From Oegoconia quadripuncta (lineage: Eukaryota; Arthropoda; Insecta; Lepidoptera; Autostichidae): a stretch of 64,000 bases of DNA. Location of the stretch: contig OX438743.1 of the NCBI GenBank assembly GCA_949316235.1, positions 23,309,771 to 23,373,770 of the forward strand. Reading direction: 5' to 3'. The translations under genes and the position numbers were made by a program. The notes under the pieces are model-generated. The model saw only the letters and a list, made by a program, of their open reading frames with translations. It searched no databases and was not told the DNA's origin. Every line of letters begins with the position of its first letter. Within the stretch, counting starts at the first letter, position 1. This document shows, piece after piece, positions 22,261 through 33,121 of this stretch.

Positions 22261-23694
22261 AGTCTAACAGATAAATCCTTTACAAATTGTTTCGTGTCAG
22301 AAGACCACGGGTCCAATGTAAATTAAATTAAATAAATAAAAAAAACTTAGCGAAAATATGACTTCCAAATAAATTTAGCATGATATGAACATAATTGCAT
22401 AATAATGTCCGGCCGGTTTGCGCATCGATGATTGTTTTGAAATAAAAAATAAATTAAATACCTATGCCAATAACTTCTACTTTGGCTTTTTGGCGGGAAC
22501 TCGGCGAGTGAAGTAGCATTTTTCTTTATAGGTCTTAAAATTTGTGCATTCTAACTTTTGAAGCTTAATAATGGCAGAATATTTTTTGCTGCACACGTTA
22601 GTGTTGGTGTACAGGTGAAGGGAAGTGTAAATTAAAGTGCGTAACGGAGCTTTCGGGTTCCCACAAGAAGCCGCCAAAATCTTTTGTAAAGCATTCTGCC
22701 ACTTTACTGAAGAATGACTTGACCGTGACTAGACTCTGTATACGACGAATTACTTGTTTTGATTGAGACTGACCTATAAACTGAAGAAATAAGATAAATA
22801 AAAATTTTCACTCGAAACTGGCAGTAATGTCCCTCGACAATGAGGTTGACTGGTTGCCATCCTCAAAAATAAGAAGAAGAAGAACTTCTACTTTACTTAA
22901 TTTAATAATGCCCTACTTTGTTCTTACAGTAAAAAAGTCATACGGTGTAATGTGTGGTATAATAAATGTTGTGTTAATACCATATTCGTTAACTGTGCGA
23001 TAAAGTAACACGACATTGCGAAATTCATACACACAACGACTATTTGACACTGATTGAATTATTTGACCAATTTTTTATTTGTAATATTACTTATTGACTA
23101 AATTATTTATTATTACTCAGTTTGTCTCACTTTTCACTTTTTACCTCTAGAAGGTATATTGATTATTATTTAATAGGGACTTTCCATCTAATTATTTTTT
23201 TTAAGAGAATTGTAATGAAAGATGAGAATCTGTAATTGGCATTACTTTGGCTTGTAAATTTTGTGTAATATTTTTTATAATGATGCTGTTGATTCTGTAT
23301 TATCAATAAAAAAAAAAAGTTCAGAACCGTTTCTGCAGGACCGTGTGTATCATTTGCAAAATGATAATCGGATATGAACTGAGTGAGCGTCGGATTGCAT
23401 CGGACTAGCTCCCCATTCGTGTAGGATAATTAAAAATGTTTACTTGAAACATATCCCCCACTTATTAGAAGGGTCCACGCTTTGACGGGCTTAAGCCGAT
23501 TTCCGAAACGTGGACATAAGTACGGGTTTTTAAACTCAGATTTTAGAGAATTGCTGAGTGGCCGAGGGTGCGGTTTAAATATAGATTACCGCAGGAAACT
23601 GCTGAACGAATTCGAATCTTATTTGTAACCTGTCATAAGAAACATGTCTGGAATTCAATACCAATTTTATAGTGAAGTTTAAAAATGAATGTTT
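22261..23694. other. Unassigned AT-rich sequence
   Basis: No supported gene. A 66-codon minus frame at 22477-22677 ends in a basic tail but has no recognised domain. The rest has no open frame of note. Confidence 0.35.
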
Positions 23695-23945
23695 GGGAAT
23701 GAAACGAAATATACTGGAGTATTATCCGAAAGAACATTCTATATTCGAATCACTTTTTTCGACGAAAAATACCGCTGCAGCACTTAATTGGTTCGTTGTT
23801 ATTACCCGACAGCCCCAAAAAGGAGGGTAATGATTTTCGAATGTATGTAGACTTTGAAGTGCAAGGTGTCGTTCGATTCGTCTTGAGCCCTAGAGTGTCA
23901 TAGGATACATTTATGGTAAAAAATCCAACATGGCGCCCGCAAAAC
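23695..23945. repeat. Dispersed repeat G, copy 1
   Basis: It includes tacccgacagccccaaaaag, gagggtaa and, further on, gtgtcataggatacat and catggcgcccgcaaaaca. Similar text in the other orientation lies at 26517-26695 and 50340-50575 (atcctatgagatgacactcc; gaatctaacgacacc). Confidence 0.6.
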
Positions 23946-24035
23946 ACAAATTATGCTGTCCGATTGTTTGGTTTTTAAATATTTAATTTATTATTATTAT
24001 TTTTATAAATCAATTTATTTTGTTATCTAACTAAT

Positions 24036-24119
24036 ATTGGTTGGTGGTAGGGCATTTTCACTTAACATCAGGTGTGATTGAGGTCAAGTACCAACCCGTT
24101 ATGCATAAAAAAAAAAAAA
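24036..24119 (+). mobile_element. tRNA-headed SINE, family A, internally deleted copy
   Basis: ggttggtggtagggcatttt passes directly into cacttaacatcaggtgtgat, gaggtcaagtaccaacccgt and a poly-A run. The roughly 170 bp that normally separates these blocks is absent, and the tRNA head is lost. Confidence 0.75.
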
Positions 24120-24345
24120 TTATAAATGTGAAAGTTTGGATGTTTGTTTATTTGTTTGTTGCTCAATCACGGCGAAACGGATGAACGGATTTGGATGAAA
24201 TTTGGTACATAGGTAGAATATGCCCTGGATTAAAACATAGGACTTTTTATTCTGAGAAAGTGAGTAGTTCCCGCGGGATAAACAAATTTCCGCGATAAAG
24301 TTATTCTACGCAGGCGAAGCCGCGGGCGGAAAGCTAGTTTGAAAT
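24120..24345 (+). repeat. Dispersed repeat E, good copy
   Basis: It runs from ttataaatgtgaaagtttgg through caatcacggcgaaacggatg, the ggatttggatgaaatttgg block, tagttcccgcgggataaac and on to gccgcgggcggaaagctagt. It is a reference copy for the family. There is no coding sequence and no clear inverted termini. Confidence 0.75.
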
Positions 24346-24880
24346 ACTTTGGACCTACACAATCACGTGTTCAACGGATGGGACTAATAAATGAACCTTG
24401 TGTTGCTGGCAATATTTAATTATTGATATTTTTTATGTTATATGACAATATTATTGTCTGTCTGGGCTGTTAGCTCTATGCTCTCGAGATTCAACAACGC
24501 CTCTGTTATATCAATGCCATTTAGTATATAAGGTGCAAATAAAAGACGTTCACAATTAGTTGGATGTTTGTTGTCCTACACTTGTATATTATACAGAGTG
24601 TTAGGAAGATCCTGTGGGTTCCTGGCGCTGGCCGCTCTACTTTTCCCACAGATACTTATCCGTAGTACATATCTACTGACTAACAAAGAAATGCAATAAA
24701 CCTTATTGTTATGTCCAATGATTTAAATTGATATTCAACAAACTATATCATATATCTCACGTCTTATATATATACTTATAAATAGTAAGTAATTTAGTAC
24801 ATTTTTAGCTAAACTTGCTTTAATAAAAAAAATTACTTTATCTAGATTTTAGTACTCCAGACATAGTCATAAGGATAGCG
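24346..24880. other. Unassigned sequence
   Basis: Nothing recognisable. Confidence 0.4.
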
Positions 24881-25400
24881 ATGGCAAAAAGGGCTTTCAA
24901 TAACAAAAAACATCTATTTAAAGCTAAAATAAGCAAAAAAGCTAGAAAGCGGCTGATAAAATGCTATGTATGGAGTATAGCTTTATACGGCTGTGAGACA
25001 TGGACATTAACACAAAGGGATAGGGAAAGGTTAGAGGCATTCGAGATGTGGTGCTGGAGACGAATGGAGGGAATAAGCTGGACCGAGAAGAGAACAAATG
25101 AAGAGGTGTTAATGATGGTAAAGGAGAAGAGATGCCTGTTAGCCATAGTTGAGAACCGAAGAGGAAAGATGATAGGTCACTTGATACGACACGATATTTT
25201 TTTGAAGAACATAATTGACGGAAAGATTGAATGAAAGAGAGGAAGGGGAAGACCTAGGCGTAATTACCTACTTTGACCAATTGAAAGAAAAGGTGAATGT
25301 CGTGTCGTACCAAGAGGTTAAAACGAGGGCGGAAAGTAGAGAGACATGGTCGTTACTCCACCGACAAGAGCATAGCTCTTAAATTGAAGAAGAAGAGAAG
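24881..25400 (+). pseudogene. LINE reverse-transcriptase C-terminal remnant (RTE/L1-like)
   Basis: The open frame at 24881-25231 carries a KKARKRLIKCYVWSIALYGC ETW block, the WCWRRMEGISWTEKRTNEEV block and HLIRHDIFLKNIIDGKIE, then hits a stop (tga near 25232). The same frame continues as KRGRGRPRRNY before a further shift. This is the post-palm and C-terminal part of a LINE ORF2, and no endonuclease or catalytic RT motif is present. The related minus-strand copy at 592-960 lacks the stop here but has a small deletion. Confidence 0.8.
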
Positions 25401-25944
25401 ATTTTAATACTAATTTCTTTCATGCTTACAATTTTTGTGGACCAAGTTTGTTACTTATAGGCTAACATTTATACCACTGTAGCACACACATACCTTTTAT
25501 ACATATGTTTTGTTTGTACTTTTATATATTCTGTTTTATTGCCATGTTCTGTAAAATGCTGTCCACATATTTAAACTTGCGTGCCTCCTCAGCAAAAGTG
25601 CCCACTTAGTACATACTAAGGTTAAGCTACCTTTATCTGGGTTTTATTACTGTATACTGTAGTCTAAATTATGTTTACTTTTTTTGTATTAACTAATTAT
25701 AAATATTATTTAATGTATGTGTGTGGCTGGAGAAACAAATTAACGTTTATCTATCTATCTAACGCCTTATACAGCTTTACTGGGCGGGCGGCGAACACAA
25801 AAGGAACAGCACGCATATATATTTTACAATCAAAGCCTGTAATAATGTCCGTTCATAGTGCAACGTTTATTTCATACTGCAATGTGTATTCGATCTGTTT
25901 AAATACCTTTTTCAAGCCTCATCCAATCGACTACTTATGAACAT
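25401..25944. other. Unassigned sequence
   Basis: No supported gene. An 89-codon frame at 25671-25940 has no motif. Confidence 0.35.
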
Positions 25945-26210
25945 TCCACCCGTCCAATAACTGTTGATCCTGGGTTGTGTGTCAGTTATACAAACTGTGC
26001 TGATTAGACGTCCAGCGAATTCCGGCGCAATTACAGCGAATCAGCTCGAATGGTGCGATGGTCCTGCTGTTAGTCTGTCTGTCACGCTTTGCGCCGATTA
26101 CCCGAAATCGCTTATTCATGGCCGCTAGTTGCCTAGTTAGCGCAGCTGTTAGTGACGTGTCAATGCATAAGAGATGGCGATTTCTTTTATATAACTTTTG
26201 AGTTCTTTTT
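25945..26210. other. Low-copy, GC-balanced island
   Basis: Unlike the surroundings, this has no repeat partner in the window and moderate GC. It includes ctgattagacgtcc, cggcgcaattacagcgaatc and gcgccgattacccgaaatcg. It could be conserved non-coding sequence. No coding frame. Confidence 0.25.
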
Positions 26211-26489
26211 TGGAAAACGACCTGCCCTTAGGCCCGTATTAATAAACCAATCTCAATACAAGTCTTGAGGCTGTATCACCCGAGATGCGTCTAAAGAAGT
26301 TGACGCTATCTCAAGCTCCGTGCTAATTTATACACCCAATCAATGTTTACTGAGCTGAGATCACTTCCGAAGTATACGCCTCAGCGGCGAATGAATGATA
26401 GTCTTGAGTGTCGTTTATTAATATTCAGAAGAGGAATCCTTTGATTTCCAAGATATTTTCATAAAGGTAGACATTTTCTGAAAGCGGCA

Positions 26490-26695
26490 CTTATTATGAC
26501 TATTTAAGTATTTAAAAACCAAAAAACCCGACAGAATATTTTGAATTTTGTGGGCGCCATCTTGGATTTTCTACCATACATGTATCCTATGAGATGACAC
26601 TCCAAGTATCAAGATGAATCTAACGACACCACGCACTTTCAACTCGGTCAAGCTGTTTACGCTACAGGATGCGCCAAACGGAACGGACATACATA
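26490..26695. repeat. Dispersed repeat G, copy 2
   Basis: aaaacccgacagaatatttt, gggcgccatcttggattttc, gaatctaacgacacc and ggacatacataaat match the copy at 50340-50575 in order. It is followed immediately by repeat H, as if the two lie next to each other by insertion. Confidence 0.65.
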
Positions 26696-26699
26696 AATA

Positions 26700-27455
26700 A
26701 TAAATATGTCGGAGATGGGTGTGGGCGTTGCTAGCGACCGGGACGGTGCGAGTCGCGTGGTAAAGGGTTGCTCGGGCAATGGCGACATTATTGCAAGCTA
26801 CTATAGGCGAATCGACAACGTATTCACATTCGATTATGATTAATTATGAAACCTGAGATGCTTTGCTTGCGTTGAATAGAAAACATGTGCACGCATCTCG
26901 TGCCATACAACTTGGCCCCCGCGTGCACTCTGTGGAACTCAGCCGTACCTTGTCTATAGTTCCTCCTTGCTCGAATTCCATGATCAACGTCTTATTCAGT
27001 AACGACTCACCTGATTCTTCAAGCGTCGGTGATAGTCAGCAATCAGAGTCACTCAGGGTCGTTGATGTGTCCAGTGGTGGTCCGACTCCTTCGACGGCTG
27101 GTAGCAAAGTGTGTCCCATTTTCGATGTGAAGACCTAATATAACTGTTAACGAACGAGTACGACATTGGAACCTTCAAGAAACGAGCCTACACCTTCCTC
27201 AAAGGCCGGCAACGCATCTGTGGCACTTTTGGTGTTGCGGGTGTCCATGGGCGGCGGTGATTACTTTCCATCAGGTGACCCGCATGCTCGTTTGCCGCTC
27301 TCTCATATAAAAAAAAAAAAATAACGTCGTCACCGCGCTATTTCCGGCTATATAACGCCACTAGGCCCACTTCCCATTGCAAACCGCGTATTATGATACT
27401 TATTTCATTATTGAAATAATAAATTCTGTCGGTAATTTATCGCTATCTACGACAA
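26700..27455 (+). repeat. Dispersed GC-richer repeat H, copy 1, carrying a LINE insertion
   Basis: Nearly collinear with 57365-57900: gtgggcgttgctagcgacc, ggcgacattattgcaagcta ctatagg, caacgtattcacattcgatt, aaacctgagatgctt, ...gattcttcaagcgtcggtga, ...aaaccgcgtattatgata. Interrupted at 27147-27322. The 91-codon frame at 26863-27138 is not preserved in the sister copy, so I do not call it coding. Confidence 0.75.
27147..27322 (+). mobile_element. LINE family V 3' end inserted in repeat H
   Basis: It reads [20 protein letters not shown] in the start of the insert (acgagtacgacattggaacc...), then the 3'-UTR and a poly-A tail. The left flank ends gttaacg and the right flank begins taacgtcgtc. The uninterrupted sister at 57800 reads cgttaacgtcatcacgacg, so taacg is the probable target duplication. 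Confidence 0.8.
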
Positions 27456-27469
27456 ATATAATAAATAAA

Positions 27470-27565
27470 TATCTGTGCACATACACACCGCGCCATCTAG
27501 TTCCACACTACGCAACTCGGCTTGTATTATGGTTACCAGATGGTTGATAAACTACACAAATAAAT
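27470..27565 (-). mobile_element. SINE family D, 3' fragment
   Basis: cacaccgcgccatctagttc, cacactacgcaactcgg...accagatggttgataaacta is the reverse of the family D 3' half. Confidence 0.7.
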
Positions 27566-27639
27566 TTTTTTACATACATACACATTCGAAAAACATTACA
27601 TTTACTTTTCTGAAGCTTTGTATAAGAGAATGTAGGATG

Positions 27640-27870
27640 CTACTCTCGCCCGCTCCCGCTCTATATCCGCACCAATCTCCCACACACTGGCCCGCGTAAT
27701 TTGCCCGCGACACTTGTTTATTCTACCCGCGGCGGGCGGCGGGCGGCGGCGGGCGGCGACCGCTGTCGGAAGTCACCTCATTTTCTTGTTAGTCCGATAT
27801 TTTTATTATATACATTTTTATTTCGGCCGCATTATAACACCGGCCATTGTTGCCTGTGACTTGCGATTTT
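27640..27870. other. GC-rich tract with CGG-type repeats
   Basis: 27724-27765 is an imperfect (GGCGGGC)n run inside otherwise AT-rich DNA, with C-rich text just upstream (ctctcgcccgctcccgctct). It could be a CpG-rich promoter or simply a low-complexity expansion. No coding frame is supported. Confidence 0.3.
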
Positions 27871-28420
27871 GTAACGATTCCAATTTTAAATTGGAGCCTT
27901 TACTGCTTTGAAAATATTGGAATTATCATTGGGATAATTCCGTTCGGACTGGCTCGTTAATTTGTTATAAGAGGAGATAACGATTCAGTTATTGAGTGTT
28001 GGTTTATTAAAATTACACTCTGGCTCTCAAGCTAGTACGGCAGCTGAAGTTAACACCTTAGTTCGGTTTAGAACCGTCACCCCGTGTAATAAGGATCACC
28101 TATGTCGACTGCAACTACTTTTAAAAATTGTAAAAAGAAATTGTCGCCATTAATCCCGAATCTGAATTTCTCTAATATTCGTTTAAAAGTCACTTGATAT
28201 CCGATTTTAGTGTGATATTGGGAATTTGTTCTGGGAAACATTTAAAATTCCTTCTTGATCTTTTCACATAAGATTTTGAAAGAATTCTTTAGCTCATGGT
28301 GAGTTTTCCATGCGGACAAAGTCGCGAGCAAACGCTAGTCTATCATCGTCACATAGATTTCCGGAGCGATGGATTAAAAGCGGCTTACATCCAGCAACCC
28401 CAACCTACCCGTCTTCCTTT
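27871..28420. other. Unassigned sequence
   Basis: Nothing recognisable. Confidence 0.35.
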
Positions 28421-28672
28421 CAATAAATTTAATGATACCTACTATAAAACATAAACTTATTAAGACAGCATATTATAAAATATCAAACTATCTAGATGAT
28501 AATCATCCCTGGATATAACCAGCTCGTTCGCATGCCAGGCTTTCTTGCTTATTCTTCAGGGAAAAATTGCCTTTTGAACAAGCAGTAGCTAAAAAAAATG
28601 TAAAATCTGATTATTTTAGTGTACCTTGTGTACCTACAAAATAAATAATTTTTGACAGTTGACTTTGACGTT
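28421..28672 (+). mobile_element. Family J LINE 3' end
   Basis: aataaatttaatgatacct, then gataatcatccctgg, cgttcgcatgccaggc, gaacaagcagtagct and a tail with ttgacagttgactttgacg. 5'-truncated after the last ORF2 codons, with part of the 3'-UTR deleted. Confidence 0.75.
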
Positions 28673-28683
28673 ATTTTTATTTT

Positions 28684-29025
28684 ATGATTAACTGGATGCG
28701 CATTTGACCACAATCTCACCTGATGGGAAGTGACGATGTCGCCGAAGATGAAGCACGCGATCTCAGTAGATGCCTATTCACCCTGCTCTTGACGATCCTA
28801 AGGTTGTAGGATTCAAGAAAAGCTGATGCCTTGGCTATTCGCATTATGAATGAAGAGTCGAACCGCTTAGTGCGAATGTTCGGTATATGAACTACGTACG
28901 GGTGGAATCCCTCCCCACGGCTAGTAGTCCGAAGATGAAATGGCGATGGTGGAATAAGATTGTGCAATTCCAACGCACACTCACCGAAGTGCATCCTGTA
29001 AAAGACTGAGAGACAGGCGACCTTG
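28684..29025 (-). pseudogene. LINE ORF2 C-terminus and 3'-UTR (family R)
   Basis: The minus-strand frame 28994-28716 reads MHFGECALELHNLIPPSPFH and then SRGEGFHPYVVHIPNIRTKR, SSFIMRIAK and ESYNLRIVKSRVNRHLL. That is the standard end of a LINE ORF2, but the usual LWNxLP block is missing, so the copy is damaged. The 3'-UTR block tgaccacaatctcacctgat recurs at 51838-52275 and 55423-55860. Confidence 0.65.
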
Positions 29026-29929
29026 CGACGGTGTTCGAGGCAGTGTAATTTAGCAGTGATTAGCAGTTGTGCTTGTTAGTATCTGGTCTTCATTCCAGAT
29101 TTGACCTTTGAACTCTATCCACTGCCACTTCAGCTTATTAATTCGCTGGGCTATGTAAGACTATGTATGGCTGGGAAACGGCCAACATCGCCCTCTCCAT
29201 AGTCTAAATCATTACTAGAGAGGATTATGATTCTCACATATTGACATTTTTCTCTCTCATAAAACCCAAAAAATACAAATGCTTTCAATAGAGCGAACAT
29301 TCCTTTGTAGAGAATCTTATGATATTACATTAAACTCAGCTTGAAGGGGAAGCTGGGGTCGGCAGGAAGTGGCGGCCGAAGGAAATTAAATTAAATTATG
29401 AAGTATGAAATCGCTCCGGTATCGATTTGTTCCGTTCTACGAACCGAGCTTTACACGATGTTATCTGGTTATAGCTTAGCTGTTTCACCATGTCTGGAAG
29501 GAGTTAGTCGCATTCGCTTTTATTATTATTAGAGTTCCCTTACCTGTTGAACAATAGTGTGAAATCTTAATATACAGGGTTTGGTCAGAAGCACGTATGG
29601 AATCGATTCCGTCTATAAAAATATGAGGTTATATTTTTCCGTTAATTATTAAGATTAATACACCCCGTATTGACTTTTTGGGATACAAATATAACCTTAA
29701 TAAATGTAAAGATAGTCTAAAACACTAAAACTTGAAAGATCCCTTAACGGTTTAAAATTAGTATTATTCTCAGTAACCCTCAAACGATCCGATAATCAAG
29801 GAAAATGCAAGCACTTAACCTGTCAGTGCTAACCGCGTATTAACCTATTGACTAATCATAATCACACTCAGCCACACGTCCGCATCGGACGCGACTTTAT
29901 TGAATAATAACCTGTTAAGGCGAGACGCA
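29026..29929. other. Unassigned sequence
   Basis: No supported gene. An atatacagggtttggtcaga block at 29572 resembles termini of small dispersed elements. Confidence 0.35.
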
Positions 29930-30060
29930 CCGTGACGTCATTGTCCCACAAATTGCCGCCAAATTGGGAACAGACCCGCAATCGCAACTCCATTTAGCCC
30001 GCGCCTGCACCTGATTGGTCGACACGCCTCCGCCTCTCCGCCGCTCGTTCGGAAACTCTA
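29930..30060. promoter_or_regulatory. Candidate regulatory island: CRE, CCAAT and GC boxes
   Basis: tgacgtca (29933-29940) is a perfect CRE palindrome. attgg (30014-30018, inverted CCAAT) lies next to gcacctg (an E-box variant), and cacgcctccgcc resembles a KLF/Sp site. The block is GC-rich and has no repeat partner. No transcript start or adjacent exon is visible, so the role is inferred. Confidence 0.3.
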
Positions 30061-30334
30061 TTCAAACCGAAGAAATGAAATTATGCACTCCGTAAATAAG
30101 AACTCCTTTGTAAGTTCCTGCCTTATTTAAACTGTCACCGGCTTGTAAACGAGTGTTTCAGTGTTAATGAAAGTGGTGACTGTTCGTTCTTTGACGGTTG
30201 ACCTTACTTGCGAGTTGCGTTGAAAGAGAGGTGCGATTAAATTCATTAAGTGAAGTAGTATATATTTGACATTTCTACTTAATAACAGCTCGAGCAATCT
30301 GCCTACTTTCAAAATCTTTGTTTTGCATTTTACA

Positions 30335-30510
30335 ATACAATACAAATACACTTTATGGAACAATAGATAAGAAAATACAGTTTCAGAAAAGTGGTAAGAA
30401 TAGAATGTACAATTTGGCGACCTTATGACTAAAAGCGATCTCTTCCATGCAACCTTTGGGTATAAGGACAGTACATTTGAAATAGGTAGGTTGTGCGGTA
30501 TTAACTAGGG
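30335..30510 (-). mobile_element. LINE 3'-UTR fragment, sister of 3929-4110
   Basis: caatacaatacaaatacac at the tail side, then gactaaaagcgatctcttcc (hairpin block, stem partly decayed), and gtagg near the 5' side. Confidence 0.6.
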
Positions 30511-30862
30511 ATGCAGATACAAATTACGTGAATAAATTTTACTTGTATTTTATAGGACTTGTTGTCTTATTTTGAGATCAAACTTTAACCGTTTGTTTCA
30601 TTACATGATATAATTTGTGGAATGTCAAATTAAATGTATTAGATACAACAACTGCCGCTTCGAAAATGTATCTCTCACCATAACAATAGGACAATCCTGG
30701 CAATATAAGTCAGCGTCTATACCAACGCTAATCTATCTGTAGCAAATACCAAAATGGTTCTTTAATATCGAAAGTGGGTTTTTGTGAATGGTTCTTAGCC
30801 ATGTTGCAAAATTTATTTCTTAACAAATTTGCTTTGTTTACCAGCACTAGTAACATGACAAG
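30511..30862. other. Unassigned sequence
   Basis: Nothing recognisable. Confidence 0.35.
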
Positions 30863-30970
30863 CGCGATATTAGTTTATGTCGCGCGAGATAATATCTGTC
30901 CTGCTCATTCGCTTGGACGAAATATACAACTATCCCATTCTCACTCCTACATCGCGCGCGACTAACGATA
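30863..30970 (+). repeat. Dispersed repeat, copy 2 (first at 1573-1680)
   Basis: gtcgcgcgagataatatctg, ctgctcattcgcttgg, acgaaatatacaactatccc match copy 1. It ends in catcgcgcgcgact. Confidence 0.7.
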
Positions 30971-31034
30971 TCATGGTACGGGGGCTGGATTATATTATTA
31001 TGCTCTTAGTTTCTGGACGGTCATCTCAATTTGC

Positions 31035-31195
31035 AATTTTATTTATTTATTTAACACTTTATTGCATATACACATTGAAAAAAAATAACGTATACAAAAG
31101 GCGAGCTCATCTCTGTAAGAGATTTCTCCAACAAACCCTCGTAAGGGAAAACCAATTTAAAGATTTTTATTGCAGACAAAAAGCGATACTTAAAA
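31035..31195 (-). mobile_element. LINE 3'-UTR with conserved hairpin
   Basis: On the minus strand the block aaatctcttacagagatgag forms an ATCTCT/AGAGAT stem with a TAC loop. The tail is (ttta)n at 31035-31050 on the plus strand, followed by caatttaaagatttttattg at the other side. Same family as 42745-42905. Confidence 0.7.
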
Positions 31196-31230
31196 TCTTT
31201 GCCGAAAACAACAACGCAAAGATCATCCAA

Positions 31231-31490
31231 TTTTTTTTTATTCAGAACGGATTAGTACTTGGCCTCAATCAGACCTGATGTTAAGTGAAGATGAGGCCGA
31301 AGGTTAAGTGAAGTGAAGGTGAGGGCGAAGTGGAATCTCTGACAAGAACACAACAGTGCTATTAACATTGCTGTTTGGCGGCAGACTTAGATATGATGGT
31401 GGTAGCTAGGCAGGCGGATATTTAGCAGCAGCTGGGGATCGAACCCCCGACCTCCGATTCGTAAACCCTATGTTGTAGATGGAGCCACAG
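31231..31490 (-). mobile_element. SINE family A, copy 5
   Basis: T run, attcagaacggattagtact through gaagatgaggccgaaggtt to tggagccacag. The aagtgaag block is duplicated (gttaagtgaagatgaggccg, then gttaagtgaagtgaagg), and the head is shortened. Confidence 0.8.
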
Positions 31491-31849
31491 TCTAAGTAAG
31501 ACCATTAAATTTTAGAAACCATAGACATTTCAGGCTACAATAATGCATAAAGTGTTGTCATTTACAACGGGAAGCACCGCTATAGAGAGGGTCTTTGGGA
31601 CCCTCCTTTAATTTGAGAGGATCATGGTTAATCAATTACATGTTTGGACATGTGCGAAACAAATTTCCGCACTTAACACTGCGCCCCCTCGTCTGCACAC
31701 GCCTTTATAACATTGCTTTTATTGAGCCGGCGGAATTGTACGAGCGGTATGCGGTAGGAAATGATTATTAATCTGATTCGGAAAACAATCCTCATTTGTC
31801 CAATTAGTAACGAAATTAATTCTGGTGGTGGACAGATTGTACAGTTGCA
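31491..31849. other. Unassigned sequence
   Basis: No supported gene. Confidence 0.35.
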
Positions 31850-31955
31850 ATTATGATTGAAAAAAAAAATCAAAAAAATAAAAAATATTTTATTCAATGT
31901 AGGATACAAAAATATCACTTATTGAAAGTCAACATGTTATTTTTTTTTTAAACTA
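31850..31955 (-). mobile_element. LINE 3' tail (family of 62282-63337)
   Basis: aaaaaatcaaaaaaataaaa, atattttattcaatgtaggata, caaaaatatcactta is a reversed tail of that family. A-rich simple sequence follows at 32060-32125. Confidence 0.55.
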
Positions 31956-32289
31956 CATCACTTCACAAGGTGTTATGGTTAGGGAGAAGAAGCGACAAGA
32001 AACTCCGCAACAACACATCTTTTCAATTTGTTTCCATCTTTATAATAATATTACATTTAATAAAATAAAATAAAAAAAAAAAAATAAAAAAAAATATTAC
32101 ATATAATATTTTTTTTTTTTTTTTTTCGGGTAGTTGACAAAGTAAGACGCAAATTTAAGTGGACCTCTTTAATAAATTAAAATAATTAGTTTTAGTCAAT
32201 ATAAATTCATTAAAGTTTGGCTACATGGCATAGAGTAACATACCTATCGTTGTCAGTTATAATCACTCTTTTCACACTCACTGTTCACT

Positions 32290-33045
32290 ATGGACCCCAT
32301 CGCAGAGCTGAGGAAGAAGATGGACGATATGACTGAGATGGTTTCTTCGAGAATGGCAGCATTTGAGAAGTCTGCCTCACCCAGTCTTAAAGGAGACACT
32401 GCAGCACTGCCCAACGATTATCACATCTTTAAAACCTTTGTGTGGAAAGCAATAAGCAGTCTCAGGATGCAGATGGAGCTTGTGTTCAATACAGTGGACG
32501 CATTAGAAACAAGGTCTCGTACAAATGTTTTACTACTGCATGGTGTATCAGAAACCTCACAAGACATCACAAAGAAAGTGATCAGTGTTTGTAACGATAA
32601 TCTTCAACTGCCTGAAATCACTGCTCATTCACTTGTGACATGTCATCGACTGGGTAAGAAAATAGACTCTCAGAAACCTCGTCCTATTTTGGCCCGGTTT
32701 GTGAGTCAACACATTCGCAATGCTGTCTGGACAGGCAAGAGTAGACTGAAGGGTAGTGGGTTGACGTTATCAGAGTTCCTGACCTCCACCCGTCACGCTG
32801 CTTTTCTTGAAGCACGCAAAATTTTTGGTGTAAAGGGATGTTGGACGGCGGACGGTAAGGTGGTGGTAATTTGCCCAGACGGCACACGCCGCAAGATTAC
32901 TTCCTTGACTGAGTTGCGGTCGATCACCGGGGCGACGGATGATGATAGCACCAAGAGTTCAACAGCTGCCCCGGCGAAAGACGAAAGAACTAGACCACCA
33001 AATAAGCCCCGTGCCGGTACGTCCAAAAGCAAGGTGAAATCCTGA
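32290..33045 (+). CDS. LINE ORF1, L1-like RNA-binding protein
   Basis: 251 residues from a clear ATG. Residues 1-30 (AELRKKMDDMTEMVSSRM) and 55-80 look helical/coiled-coil. Residues about 82-215 (TRSRTNVLLLHGVSET, then CHRLGKK, RPILARFVS, HAAFLEARKIFGVKGCWTAD, GKVVVICPDGTRRKI) match the layout of L1-type ORF1 RNA-binding plus C-terminal domains, which chaperone the element's RNA. The tail is basic and low-complexity (KDERTRPPNKPRAGTSKSK). There is no zinc knuckle. The frame is intact, and the stop at 33043-33045 lies 76 bp before the first ATG of ORF2. Confidence 0.7.
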   Translation: MDPIAELRKKMDDMTEMVSSRMAAFEKSASPSLKGDTAALPNDYHIFKTFVWKAISSLRMQMELVFNTVDALETRSRTNVLLLHGVSETSQDITKKVISVCNDNLQLPEITAHSLVTCHRLGKKIDSQKPRPILARFVSQHIRNAVWTGKSRLKGSGLTLSEFLTSTRHAAFLEARKIFGVKGCWTADGKVVVICPDGTRRKITSLTELRSITGATDDDSTKSSTAAPAKDERTRPPNKPRAGTSKSKVKS

Positions 33046-33121
33046 TGTTGATCGCTACATGGCTTAGTGGGTTCCTGCATAATTGTTTTATTGCGCGACC
33101 TCCTATTTTTATCTGTTCACC

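Noticed and set aside
26863..27138. 91-codon frame with serine-rich ending
   Set aside because: It lies in dispersed repeat H, and the sister copy at 57 kb does not keep the frame.
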